Part shown: positions 44,801-55,792 of the stretch, piece after piece | How the letters are laid out: each line of letters opens with the position of its first letter | Numbering within the stretch: position 1 is the stretch's first letter | Source of the DNA: Brachionus plicatilis | Taxonomy: Eukaryota; Rotifera; Eurotatoria; Ploima; Brachionidae | Assembly: GCA_010279815.1 (NCBI GenBank) | Contig: QEOQ01000226.1 | Span: 2,633,535 to 2,697,534, forward strand | Direction: 5' to 3' | DNA: 64,000 bases | Notes under the pieces: generated by a model | The model's database searches: none | What the model was told of the DNA's origin: nothing | Seen by the model: only the letters and a program-made list of their open reading frames with translations | Program-made: the position numbers and the translations under genes

Positions 44801-47578
44801 ATTTTAGAAATGGAAGTTTAATGAGTTCGATAGTTTTGAGGATATTATCGCAAATTTTTTAGCAGCCTATTTTTATGATTCTTAATTTAATATTTTTTTA
44901 ATGAAATTAATATACTAAATTACCAATAAATAATTTCAACGATTTTTAACATTATTATGAAGTAAAGAAAAAAACACTAACCACAATGAAAATTCATATT
45001 TTTTTTTAAGCTTAAATTGATTCTAAAAATTTTATAAAATGATACATCCTTTCCGATCTTAAAAATCCATTACGATCCAAAAATTACTCCTATTTAATTA
45101 AAACTAACAGAATTTTTATCTTGTTTTAAGAATTTCACCAAAAATATTTATTACCACGATTTCAGATTAATATTTAAAACAAGGCTTTTATTTTTGGCAG
45201 GTATTTTTCGGTATAACAAATTTTAATTTAATTTTACCCTTTTTTTAATACTTATCTTATCTTTTTTAATAAAACTGTATCTAAGTTATTTTTCTGGTAT
45301 CTAAATTAATTTTTGGATCCTCTATTTTAATTATTTCCTTATCTAAATTTATTTTCTGGTACCAAAATTTATTTCTTTAAAGCTTAAATATTATTTAGTA
45401 TCAGTTTTAATACACTGATGTCTATACTATTTTATTTTTTCAACTTTGCTTAATTTCAACTTGTGTATAGTCATATTTAAAAACACGTTTAAATAATTGC
45501 ATTCTTTCTTTTTTAATTTGTTAAATAAAAATTATTTTATTAAAAATTCAAAATATATATTTGATATTAAAAATATGATTACATAAAAAAATTGATATTA
45601 AAAAATAAATTTTGATTTTGATAAATTAAATTAGGCACTAGAAAATAAAATTGATACCAAAAAATAAATTAAATATGTTTAGAACAAATTAGGTACGGTG
45701 AAAAATATATGACTTTATTTTTTTCGTCAGCTAATATTTTTAGTTATTAGAAAATCCATTAATATTCTAATTTTTTTTTTCCTGGAAAAAAAATTCTTAT
45801 CTAGAAACTCATTGTAGATGAATTTATAAAAAATAGTGCAAAAATTATTGTGACAACATGCTCAATTTATCTTGGCCATCATTTGAATCTTATTTAAAAG
45901 AGATAATCTCAGTTTGGAGAATTGAAATCGTTATAAATAAGTGGCTTAAATGTAAATTCTGGCTAAAAAACTTCTATTGTAAACATATCATTGCTGTGTC
46001 CAGTAGGCTAAACCTCTGCCAAGTACCTCTTCAAGCAAAATGTTTACCAATAGGCCAAAACGTAAAAGAGGTAAAACTTCAAAAACTAGGCCTGCATTAC
46101 AGCTTCAGCCAAGTGAAAATAGTGAAGATTTTGCAGATTTTTCAGAGTGAATCAAGATGCAATTATACAAAACCCAAAACCAACAACTCTTGAAACTCGG
46201 AATGAAAATGCAATGAACACAATTCAACATAACCAAGCTTCAAAATTTGGAAATTTATTCCAGTATGCGTCAAGAATAAATAAAGAATACATGACATTCA
46301 AGTATTTATTACGTATTCTTAGCATTCTTCAGAAGGAGAAAAAAACAAAAATATAAAATTATATATTCAAGAATACATATAGAATACTTAAAATTAAAAA
46401 ATATATATACATATTGAAGAACACATATTTAAAAAATACTTGTATGTATTTGTCACATTGAATAGAGAATATAAATTGTTTGGTCTAAATATTAAAAAAA
46501 AAATTTCAATTTAGTAAATGTGAAAAATTTTTTTCTTACTTAACTTAAATTGAATACTTATTTTTACTAAATTATATGATATTAGTTAAAATTAATTCAA
46601 TTATAAAATATTTTTTCCTTAAAAAATATCAATGGAATCGGACTACGATCGTCACAAGAATCATTTTATAGCTGTTTGCTAAAAAAATGATGATGATTCT
46701 GCTGAAATAATTGTAATTTATTTATTTATTTGATAAAATTAACCTCCTTTGAAGGAGAAGTAGTATATAAAAAAAATAAAAATTAAGTTACTGATGTAAG
46801 AAAATAAGAAAAAAACAGGTAAGAGAAAAAAAAAAAAAGGAGATCTAGAATACATGCCCAAAACCTACGCTTGTGGGATTCGTGTATACCCATTAAATTT
46901 ATATAATAAAAATATTTAAGAATATTTTTAATATCAAAATATTATTCGTATGTTAAAAAAAAAAATTTTATGCATGTAGATACATTTTAGAAACAAAAGT
47001 TTTTTTGCTGAAAAAAAATTACAATAGTTAGAAAAAGAAATTATTCCCTAAAAAGTAATTTTTTTATTTGCTAATAAAAAAAATTATCTGACAAAAAAAA
47101 TATATTTACCTCTGGGGTAACATCGCGAGGGCTAAATCCAGTTCCACCAGTGGTTAAAATAAGACTTAAATTTCTTGAATCACTCCATTCGATCAGTTTT
47201 TTCTTTAGAATAAAAAATTGAAAGCAATTTTTAAAAAAATCCATTTCAAAAAAGCATAATTTAATAATCTAAAACAAACCTTTATTTCCGGAATGCTATC
47301 AGGAACAATATCATGGAACACGGTTGACAAAAAACTTATTTAAAAAATTTAAAAAAAAAAGAACTTAAAAATCCAGCACCTACGCTTGATCATTTACTAG
47401 ACTTTTCAGATTGGACCCACTTTTATCAGTGGCTTCATTTGAGGCACACGAATCACTTACTGTCACAAAAATGAGCCAATATGCCACAAGATAACAAAAA
47501 ATCAAAAGTGCACCTACCAACTAGAATTCCGACCTGATAGAACAACTGCTTTGGCAAAGCATTGGTACACATGGTCAT
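41887..47578 (-). CDS. GPHN: Gephyrin / molybdenum cofactor synthesis protein
   Basis: Bifunctional enzyme: the N-terminal G domain adenylylates molybdopterin and the C-terminal E domain inserts molybdate; in vertebrates it also scaffolds inhibitory synapses. Exons 47518-47578, 47384-47459, 47280-47334, 47110-47202, 44279-44440, 43190-44224, 42391-42529 and 41887-42227 join in phase. G-domain motifs: [57 protein letters not shown] linker with a His-rich PVHHHEPKS follows, then the E domain: [92 protein letters not shown] and LDPRPEYHR. The intron 42530-43189 has a GC donor (AAG|GCAAGG) and carries a MITE; intron 44441-47109 is long and holds a MULE remnant. A glycine run ([10 protein letters not shown]) interrupts the E domain as an insertion. 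Confidence 0.95.
42577..43160. mobile_element. Foldback hAT-type MITE in gephyrin intron
   Basis: Ends GGATCTGGTCAAAAGTTTGA and, reversed, GGGTCTGGTCATAAGTTTGA, are followed by CCACCTGATCACAAAAT in both arms. Exact 8-bp flanks AAAAATTG lie at 42569-42576 and 43161-43168. The arms match nearly along the whole length, leaving a short centre, so the transcript of this intron could fold into a long hairpin. It fills nearly the whole 660-bp intron; its right end is 28 bp from the GC donor. The small minus frame inside it (42741-42923) is a by-product. Confidence 0.9.
45858..46150 (+). mobile_element. MULE transposase fragment, SWIM zinc-finger end
   Basis: Reads [20 protein letters not shown] then [16 protein letters not shown], the C-terminal SWIM (CxC..CxH) region of MULE-type transposases with the first CxC decayed, followed after a frameshift by [16 protein letters not shown], the basic tail seen in these proteins. 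Stops and shift show it is dead. It lies inside the long gephyrin intron, opposite strand. Confidence 0.72.
46730..46900. repeat. Repeat-like sequence in gephyrin intron
   Basis: A less AT-biased block (CCTCCTTTGAAGGAGAAGTA; ACGCTTGTGGGATTCGTGTA) with A-rich internal runs. It looks like the 3' end of a retroelement on the minus strand but has no coding frame to confirm that. Confidence 0.3.
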
Positions 47579-47834
47579 GTGATCAAACAAAATAAAAAAA
47601 ACAAAAAAACCAACTCAATTTTTTTATCTAAAATTCAAAATAAATTAAAATATTAATCACAAAAAAATGAGCTATATTTAAAAAATGTAAAGTTAATTGT
47701 GCACACACCAAAAAAGTACCACCAATCTGTCTCAAAAGATAATCGTCAAGTTGAGCATAATTTCTAAAAGGGAAAATTCGAACAAAATCTCAAAGTAAAC
47801 AGCTAGTTTTGAGCGTGTCCGAAACTGTCCAAAA
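47579..47834. promoter_or_regulatory. Shared promoter region of gephyrin and MED7
   Basis: The two start codons face away from each other with 256 bp between them, so both promoters must overlap or abut here (or extend into 5' UTR). The sequence is AT-rich; no TATA box or clear motif can be assigned with confidence. Confidence 0.55.
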
Positions 47835-48821
47835 ATGATGGACAGCCAGCACCAGGCCGAGTCGAGCTCGGCCCAACTAAGCAGCACTTACCCGTCCGCG
47901 CCCATGGAGTATGTAAATATGTACACAAACGAAAATGTGAAGTGCGGAAAAGCGCCGCCGCCTCCCAAAATCCTCAAAGACACCTACACCAGCTTCGGCC
48001 GCCTGATCGACCCCAACGAAGTCCTCATCCGCTCTCTCCAATCCCAAGGCATCCAGCAGCTGTACTCGTTGAGCGCGCCGGCCACCAGCTCTGCCCACCG
48101 GGCCCACATAAACACAAACAACTACAAACACGAACTCAAAAAGCTCAACCACTCGATCCTGATCGCCTACTTGGACCTGCTGGAAGTGCTTGTGAAGGCG
48201 CCCAACACTCAAATCGAGCAGGCGGCGCCCGTCCAGACCAACGAGTTGGCCGAGGCCGCCAGCCCCAAGCCCCTCGTGATCATAAAGTCGCTGCGCGAGC
48301 AAAAGCTCGAAGACCTCGAGTGTCTGTTCATCAACATGCACCATTTGATCAACGAGCTGAGGCCGCACCAGGCCAGAGACAGCATCCGATGCGTCCTGCA
48401 AATGCAGAAGCAGCAGCGCGGCCAAATAGCCGACAAGTTTCGGCACCACTTGCACACAATTGTCGATCTGCTGAGGAAATGCATCGGCTCGATCCGCGCC
48501 GACGGCTCCAGACACGCTTTGTTGCTGCAGGAATTGGACAGTTATGTGAAGAACGCTGGCCAGCTGAGCAAATCGCTGCAAAGGTTCAGTGTGTCCAAGA
48601 CAAATGGCTATCATGAGAGTGACGTTGAAATGAATGAGCAAGAGGAGAGCAATTTGATGAGTGTGGTATCGAGGACAAGCGCCAGACTGGCAGAAAAGAC
48701 AAGACAAGTGACCAATGGTCACCTGAAAGAGGAAGTGCAAGCGAACAAGAATTGTGACATCAAAGACCTGATATTGTGCGATTTAATCGACGAGTTCTTG
48801 ATAAAAGAAAATGAGTTTTGA
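47835..48821 (+). CDS. MED7: Mediator complex subunit 7
   Basis: Middle-module subunit of Mediator, pairing with MED21 in the nucleus. A single exon of 328 codons, longer than the ~230-residue human protein. Conserved blocks: PMEYVNMYTNENVKCGKAPP, ILKDTYTSFGRLIDPNEVLI, LQSQGIQQLY, HELKKLNHSILIAYLDLLEV, KLEDLECLFINMHHLINELR and PHQARDSIRCVLQMQKQQR, ending with DLILCDLIDEF. Extra length comes from an N-terminal tail, an Ala/Ser-rich insert (SAPATSSAHRAHINTN), another after the LLEVLVKAP segment, and a C-terminal acidic/basic linker. The coding region is strikingly GC-rich compared with every neighbour, and long open frames appear in all other frames as a consequence. The first of two adjacent ATG codons was chosen. 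Confidence 0.96.
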   Translation: MMDSQHQAESSSAQLSSTYPSAPMEYVNMYTNENVKCGKAPPPPKILKDTYTSFGRLIDPNEVLIRSLQSQGIQQLYSLSAPATSSAHRAHINTNNYKHELKKLNHSILIAYLDLLEVLVKAPNTQIEQAAPVQTNELAEAASPKPLVIIKSLREQKLEDLECLFINMHHLINELRPHQARDSIRCVLQMQKQQRGQIADKFRHHLHTIVDLLRKCIGSIRADGSRHALLLQELDSYVKNAGQLSKSLQRFSVSKTNGYHESDVEMNEQEESNLMSVVSRTSARLAEKTRQVTNGHLKEEVQANKNCDIKDLILCDLIDEFLIKENEF

Positions 48822-50081
48822 TTTTTAGTTAGTTAGTGGTTTGTTCAGTGGTCGGTGATGGATCAGTGGGGTTTTATATAAGAGGTTTCCTTATTTTTTC
48901 AATTTGTCCATTTTTTCGAATACGAAATTTCTTCGGCTAATTTTTTTTTTTCTTTCTCAATTATTTTACGAATTAAAGCTTTAAGATATTGATTTAATAT
49001 TAAATTTTTCTTTAAGGGATTTGGCACATTAAACAACTTAATAAAATGCTATTATTACAATTATTTTTTTATTCATGAATAAAATTTAAAAATTTTAAGA
49101 ATTACATTTTTTTCATTCTCAATTGTTTTAGAAATTAAAGGCCAAATTGAAGTTCATGATCAAATGTAAATTTCAAATCAAAATTTTTAGTTTTTGATTT
49201 AAATAAAAAGGTATTTTTTATCAATTTTTTAATAATAAATTACTAAACTTTATTAAACATTATTTGTTTAATCCACAATTAGATGAAGTAAATAAAATTC
49301 TTAATCAATCTTTTGAAATTTTCCAATACAAAATTTAAATTTGTTTCGTAGTCATATATTTTAATTAATTTAAAAATATCATTTAAAGTCATAATTTGGA
49401 TACCTTAATGTCGATTTTAAATTTGTCTTTAAAGTTTTCAAATAAAGATTTTAGAAGAATCAATTAAAGGTCAATTAGAAAAAAAATATTTGTTTTCTTT
49501 TAATTAAAATAATAAACATTTTATGTTAAATCTAAAAAAAAATCTAGTTTCATCATTTTTATTAAAATTTTAATTAATTAAACTTTGATCATTTGATAAT
49601 GATCATGAACTTCAAGTTGCCAAATTAAAGGTGTAAAATTTTGTCAAACGGGCTAAAACCGTCAATTCTTTTATTTTAACACTAATTAGTTGTGATATTT
49701 TTTTTTACTTTCGAAAAAGATATAAAATAATAAAAGAGAATATTGTCTTTATTGAATTATTTGAAAAAAAATTCTATTCAAAATAAAAGAACGGTTCAAA
49801 AGTTATAGTTAAAATAAAAAAAGATGTTCCATTAATGTTTCAACCCTTACATTGGGGTATATCCAACATAATTACATAAATTCAAGCAATTAAAATACAA
49901 AAAAAGTATAAGAAAATATATGGTATGTTGGTATCTCATAAACTCGGCAAATCTTTGTCGACAAGTTTAATTTTTACAAATCAAATCGTACAAAAATATT
50001 TTCAACATATCATTAACTCGACATACTTTTTATAAAGTATAACTTCGGCACATTTAGACCGAATTTTTTTTATTTTAAATT
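48822..50081. other. Intergenic AT-rich DNA after MED7
   Basis: GC content drops abruptly after the MED7 stop. Around 49130-49640 a loose inverted arrangement occurs (CCAAATTGAAGTTCATGATC near 49143; GATCATGAACTTCAAGTTGC near 49601), suggesting another foldback element about 0.5 kb long. No gene. Confidence 0.45.
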
Positions 50082-50846
50082 TTTTTAAATACCGTAAACC
50101 CTTGCGCATAGGCGCAGCAGTTAATACCAGGCCCTACAACTACCGCAATGCGGCTAATCCCAGTCATTTCATGTAAAAAAAAATTAAAATTGAATTAAAA
50201 AGATTTTTCGCGCCTAAGACAGGATCCGGGATTTACCATGTGGTAAACCCAGGAATTTGTCGTTTTACCGCACCAAAAACTGATTCATAACCGCGAAAAA
50301 AAAAATTAAAATAAGCATTTAAATGCCGTTTTAGGTCGATTTTAATTTAAAAGTTTCGAAACAACCGCATGCGGTAAAATTAAGTTTTTAAGGAAAAAAA
50401 AACATTTTTTAAAAAAAGAAAAAAATTTAAAAAAGTTGGTTTTACAATTTTTCCTTTTTCTTTTTTTCTACGCTTTTTTATTGAACCAATTTTTAATCAA
50501 TTTTTTTCTTTTTTTAAAAAATGTTTTTTTTTCCTTAAAAACTTAATTTTACCGCATGCGGTTGTTTCGAAACTTTTAAATTAAAATCGACCTAAAACGG
50601 CATTTAAATGCTTATTTTAATTTTTTTTTTTCGCGGTTATGAATCAGTTTTTGGTGCGGTAAAACGAAAAATTCTTGGGTTTACCACATGGTAAATCCCG
50701 GATCCTGTCTTAGGCGCGAAAAATCTTTTTAATTCAATTTTAATTTTTTTTTACATGAAATGACTGGGATTAGCCGCATTGCGGTAGTTGTAGGGCCTGG
50801 TATTAACTGCTGCGCCTATGCGCAAGGGTTTACGGTATTTAAAAAA
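50082..50846. mobile_element. Large near-perfect palindrome (foldback element)
   Basis: Left arm (about 50082-50427) begins AAATACCGTAAACCCTTGCG and the right arm (about 50497-50846) is its reverse complement with only a few mismatches by eye, around a ~70-bp A/T-rich loop. Arms contain GC-rich segments (GCGCAGCAGTTAATACCAGG; CGCGCCTAAGACAGGATCCG; GTTTCGAAACAACCGCATGC) unusual for this DNA. No ORF. It is either a young foldback transposon or a copy kept homogeneous by conversion. Confidence 0.88.
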
Positions 50847-50973
50847 TAATGGATTAATTAATAAATAATTTGGAAAATATTAACCTAGGTTTAGATCTAA
50901 TATTTTCATCAAGAAATAAAAAAGACGGAACTTCAAGTTGGCTATTAATTAATGAGTATGGGTAACAAACTTT

Positions 50974-51530
50974 GGGTCAAGTGGAAAATGTGAACAATTG
51001 TTCACAACAAAATGTGAACATGAGTATCAAGTCCAAAATGTGAACATTTTGTTCACATAATCTCTGGTCACATATTTGGTGACCAAAATAGATAAATAAA
51101 AGATAAAAAAATTTTTCGAGTCCATTTATTTTTTGTGAACATTAATTTTAGAATAAAAGTTTAATTTTAAATGCAAATAAAAAAAAAAAGATAAATTAAA
51201 TTCCTGAAATAACTACTTCTCAAGAAACTTTGAATGTAGTAAAAACAGCACTCAGCAAGCATGCATGATTTATGTGAAGAATTAATGAAAAACATCAAGG
51301 GTGTAAAGTTGCATATGGCAAAAAAACATAAAAAACTAATAAAAAAAGGAATTGGAATTTATCTTTTTTTTTTATTTGCATTTAAAATTAGACTTTTATT
51401 CTTAAATTAATGTTCACAAAAAATAAAAACTGGACTCGAAAAATTTTTTATTTTTTTATTTATCTATTTTGGTCACCTAATATGTGACCAGAGATTATGT
51501 GAACAATTGTTCACATTTTCCACTAGACCC
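50974..51530. mobile_element. hAT-type MITE with GTGAACAATTGTTCAC ends
   Basis: Starts GGGTCAAGTGGAAAATGTGA and ends TCACATTTTCCACTAGACCC, inverted. Exact 8-bp target duplication CAAACTTT at 50966-50973 and 51531-51538. Subterminal palindrome GTGAACAATTGTTCAC recurs at both ends, then GGTCACATATTTGGTGACC-like motifs. Arms of about 230 bp enclose a non-repeated centre (about 51210-51345) with no long ORF. Confidence 0.92.
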
Positions 51531-51639
51531 CAAACTTTGAATACAAAATATCTTATGAATCCAAAAATGGAAAAATAACTTGACGTTGCAACAATACGGA
51601 ATTTTCCAACTGCAAATGATCCGTGTATACAATTGGACA

Positions 51640-52219
51640 CAAAAAACCTATGTATGTAATGAAGTGACTCAGACTACAAAATGACTCAGAATAGCTGGAG
51701 AATTATGAGAGAACGTATGTAAAAATGTTGGTATCATTAGCCTTTATCCCAGTTGCTGATGTTATTGCATTTGTGTTTATCAAAAAATCTACTGAACTTT
51801 CGAGTTTTTCAAGCAATATTTATCAACATTTTTAAGAAAATTATATAAGTGTAATTGGAAAAGGTAGATATGCAAAGCGTAAAGAGCCAAGATTTGATAC
51901 TAATTTGTAGAATTGTTATGCTCGTACTCAACAAGGCTTCCCTCGAACAAATAATAACCTTGAGGGATGGCATCACGCTTTACAATCGACTATTAAAAGC
52001 CATCCAAATTTCGTCTCTTTGATTGACTGTCTTAGACTGGAACAATTAAACACAGAAAATCTCATAATACAACTAAGTACTGGCATGGTTAACAAACGCA
52101 AAGCATGTTATATGGCTTTAGAAGCTAAACTAAATAATGCTATTCAGAATTACGAAGTTGGAAATGTCTTTTCTTTTCTAAAACATTTTTCTTTTCTAAT
52201 AGAGCTTAAGAAAAATTAA
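51640..52219 (+). mobile_element. MULE-like transposase remnant
   Basis: Frames read YARTQQGFPRTNNNLEGWHH followed by ALQSTIKSHPNFVSLIDCLR and LEQLNTENLIIQLSTG, a segment typical of the region after the DDE core in invertebrate MULE-type transposases (R.NN.LEGWH). In-frame stops upstream (around 51790-51910) show decay. Runs to a stop near 52219. Confidence 0.68.
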
Positions 52220-52809
52220 GACTATTTACAAAAAATACTATTAATTTGATTTATTAAAAACTTAACTTCAATAAATTTTTTTAAATTTTTTTGTCGAATT
52301 GATTTTTGTTAAATTAAGACATGTCTTATTTATAATAATTGTTTTTTTAAATATTTAAATTGGTTTGATTTAATTTTATACTCAATGCTTTAAAAGAAGT
52401 AAAAAAAAATAATTAAAGTACAATTTATAAAAAATTTTATGAATATGCTATCGACTTCTTATTAAATGTTTTTCAATCACAATTTATCTAAAAATCTTAA
52501 AATTCAACTGCGAAAATATAATTCATGAAATTTAGGTAACGATTAAAGGAACATTGAGATTCAAATCGAAACAATGTCAAATTAATCAGAGGATTAAAAA
52601 TCATTTGGATATTTAAACTCGAGATTTCTTAAAAGAAATGAGATCAAGATATCAAAATTGAAGATTTTTAAATTTTAGTCATTAGCCATTTTTTTTGAAA
52701 TTTAAGAAAAATCTAAAAATTATATTGTATAATTTTGCATTTTCAAAATTGTATTTAAAATTTTTATAAAACGCAGAAGAACATACCAAATGTAAACAAA
52801 ATTAATCTA

Positions 52810-53090
52810 TCAAGAACACTTTATTAAACAAAAAAATTCCTCAGGTAGATCAAAGCCTCTTGGAAGACATTTCCCACAAGACCAATTGTAACATTTCTTA
52901 CAAGTCCATTTGTTTTGACTTTTCCAAATACTGTTTCATATTTGAAACAACTTTTTTGGTCATTCAGTGGAGATATTTCAATTTCAGACTTCTTCATCAT
53001 TTTCATCACTGATTATTGTCACTTTTTTCCTCTTTTTTTTTCAACTTTTTTGCCTCTTCATCTTCTAATTGTTTCATGACTCGGAATTTT
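52810..53090 (-). mobile_element. Transposase C-terminal remnant with Cys motif
   Basis: One minus-strand frame reads WTCKKCYNWSCGKCLPRGFD then LPEEFFC, a Cys-rich tail (CxxC..CxxC) of the kind found at the end of some DDE transposases, preceded by an acidic/basic Lys-rich stretch. Frame changes are needed to join the pieces. The exact transposon family is uncertain. Confidence 0.45.
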
Positions 53091-53506
53091 TAAAAAGTTT
53101 TTTTTTTAAATATCAATCAAATAGAAAATTGACCCTATCTATTGCAATAAATGAAATAACGGTTTAACCCCAATCCCATATTTTTCTTAAACTTATTTTA
53201 TTTTGAAATAACAGAAAATTGGTTAAGTTTTTGGATTTTTCAATGAGAAATTTTGAAATCAGCATCAAAAAATACTTATCCGTAGTGTTCTTTTTTCAAA
53301 TTTTTACCAATTATCAAGAAATTTTTTTTATTCGTCTAAATTCTGCAGAGAAACACGTTCATCTATTAAAAATAAAAATAAAATATTTCACAATTTTTTT
53401 ACAAATTAAAGATGTAAGATATTGATTTAATATTAATTTTTTCTTTAAAGAATTTGGCACATTAAACAACTCAATAAAATGCTATTATTACAATTAACGT
53501 AATATA

Positions 53507-54720
53507 GCCATATTGGGTGACCTATTTTTTTTTTATTGCTTTTTCGGATAGATCTCTACTCGAGGATCACGAATCTGAACCCCTTATTTACCCCAAAATT
53601 TTAAATCACCAAATTGCACCAAGTGGTTAAATATGTGAGGGCTAATTTGGTTAAATGGGTTAACTAGATTACCCCTAAATTGATCCAAATTACCCCGGAA
53701 ATTCACACAATTACCCCGAAACCACACTCATTTACCCCAATACATCACCAAATTAGCCGTTTTTTAAAGAATTAAGAGAGATAGAAGTATAAAGTAATAT
53801 TTTTGTTTTTTTTTTTATTTATTTTCGACTCGTAAAAATGAAAAAAAAAATTAAAATTGATCTACTTGGATAAATTAGAAACAATTGAATAAGAAAAATA
53901 TTAATTTAAAAACAAAACGAATTAATAATCAATTTTTAGAAATTTAACAAGAAAATTTTCTTATAATTTTTACTATTAGCATTCAGCACATACAAATTCT
54001 AGTGTTTAATTCTTTTTTATTCTACTTGGCAAACAAAGCTTCATAAGAGCGTGGCATTTTTTTTTAAAGAAATGAAACAAAAAAAAGAAATTTTTTTTGT
54101 GTTTTTTTAAACTTTTTGACGCTGTATTTAAAATATTGCAGTCGTTTTTCACTTTTTTTAGCTCTCATTTTTTAATAAAACGCTCTAATTTGTTTCTCTA
54201 GACTTCAAGAATATGTTTTTTAAATAAAATTTTGCATAGTAACAAAAAAAAACGTCTTATAAATGTTTTAGGGGTAAAAGAGTTAAAGTGGTTAAAATTT
54301 GGGGTAATTTTGTTAAAAACCGGGGTAAATATGGTAACTTATTTAACCGTTTTACCCCTAAAAATAACCCATTTAGAATTTGGCTTCAAAAAAAAATTTT
54401 TTTTCTTTCTGTCCCTTAATTTGAAGTTGTTACTAGTTGGTCTTAGCAATGGCTAAATAATTTTGCAAAATCTCATTTCGAACCGAAGTTATCGCGCGTA
54501 GATCAAATTATACTTTTGATTGATTTTCACCAGTTTTTCGAACTTGATCGATTTTAAGACGAATGGTATACAAACGAAAAATAAAAACTATGTATCTGGA
54601 TTCCTTGACCTGTTAGCTACTTAGAATGATACTTCGTTTCTCTCTTGGATGTATAGTTCTCATACAATTTCACAAAATAAAAGTTCTCCCCCAATTAACC
54701 AATTAAATAATTACCCCATC
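53507..54720. repeat. Region with reiterated ATTACCCC motifs
   Basis: Starts with TTGGGTGACCTATTTTTTTTTT, matching the end of the element at 12183. Between 53640 and 53765 ACCCC-containing units (ATTACCCCGGAAATTC, ATTTACCCCAAT) recur, with inverted GGGGTAA copies near 54300-54330 and ACCCC again near 54352 and 54711. Probably nested repeat elements. No gene; the small frame at 54232-54456 is accidental. Confidence 0.45.
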
Positions 54721-55215
54721 TTACGTTAGTTTTTATTCATGGATAAAATTAAATTTAAAAATTTTAAGAATTTAATTTTTTTATTCTTTCAAATACCTCG
54801 GCAAACTAGGTTTATCTTTTAAACAAAAAAAAAATTATATTTTTTTTTAATTATTTTTTTATTCTAGATTATTTGACGAAGTAAAGCTTTAAGATATTGA
54901 TTTCACCTAGAAGTTTTCTATAATTGATTTAAAAATTATATTTATTTATCCTCTTTTTTTGTTTATTAATTTACTTTAATTAAAAAAAATAAAAAATTTT
55001 TTCAGTAGAGGTCGAAAATTCAATAAATCTGCTCGTAGACAAACAGAAAACAAGTAAAATAATAATTACTCATAAATAACCTTTATTAAAGCAGCAAATT
55101 TGAATTAAAAACAATTTATTCTGATTATTTATTAGTAAAATTTTTATTTTCACAAGTTCTGAGAAATTATCAAGGCCAAAATTTAAAAAAGGTATTTAGA
55201 AAAATTAAAAATAAT

Positions 55216-55792
55216 TTAAATTGAAGAATAATTTGCTGGATCCATGAATCCTTGTAAACTTTGAATTCTGTCACTCAACACTTTTGTGTAAACTATTATC
55301 ACAAATGCTGCAAGTGGAAAAATGATTAAGATCGAAGCTACAAGCGAGGCAACAATATCCGGAGTTATGAAGCTTAATATCGATCCCATTAAACTTAAAG
55401 AATTGGAAACCAAAGCAAAAATAAGAATGTTATAGGTTCGTTTAAATGCTTAAATTAAAAAAATATAATTTTATTAAAGATATTTTAGAATAAAAATAGT
55501 TGATACCCAGCATAATAGTGGAAACGCCAGCTGATACATACAATCCAGTTAAGATGAACAACGAAAATATAAATAGACCATAATCACTTAAATATGCCAC
55601 CATGCCAATAAAAGTTACAAATGCGAATACAAATACTATCACTGAATGAGCTAATAAATAAGGTCTTCCAAGATTTTGTAAGCGTATCTCGATATTTTGC
55701 CTTTTAGTTACCAATTGATTTTGGTACGAAAATTCAGGCGGTTGAGATGCACCTGATTCTGCTCCGACTGGGTTCTTTTCAAAAGCATTCAT
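55216..55792 (-). CDS. Four-helix membrane protein
   Basis: Two exons (55507-55792 and 55216-55448) join in phase to about 172 residues. A ~50-residue polar N-terminus (AFEKNPVGAESGASQPPEFS) precedes four hydrophobic segments: LLAHSVIVFVFAFVTFIGMV, LFIFSLFILTGLYVSAGVST, NILIFALVSNSLSLMGSILS and VASILIIFPLAAFVIIVYTK; a short tail ends DPANYSSI. The layout is MS4A/MARVEL-like, but without diagnostic residues. Intron 58 bp. Similar in plan to the protein at 36188 but without obvious sequence identity, so shared origin is unproven. Confidence 0.75.

Noticed and set aside
45858..46193. 111-codon frame as a host zinc-finger gene
   Set aside because: SWIM-like Cys/His pattern and basic tail match MULE transposases; frame is broken and lies within an intron of gephyrin.
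47877..48740. Long open frames antisense to, and in another frame of, MED7
   Set aside because: They overlap a clear MED7 coding sequence and arise from its GC-rich composition; their translations are low-complexity and match nothing.
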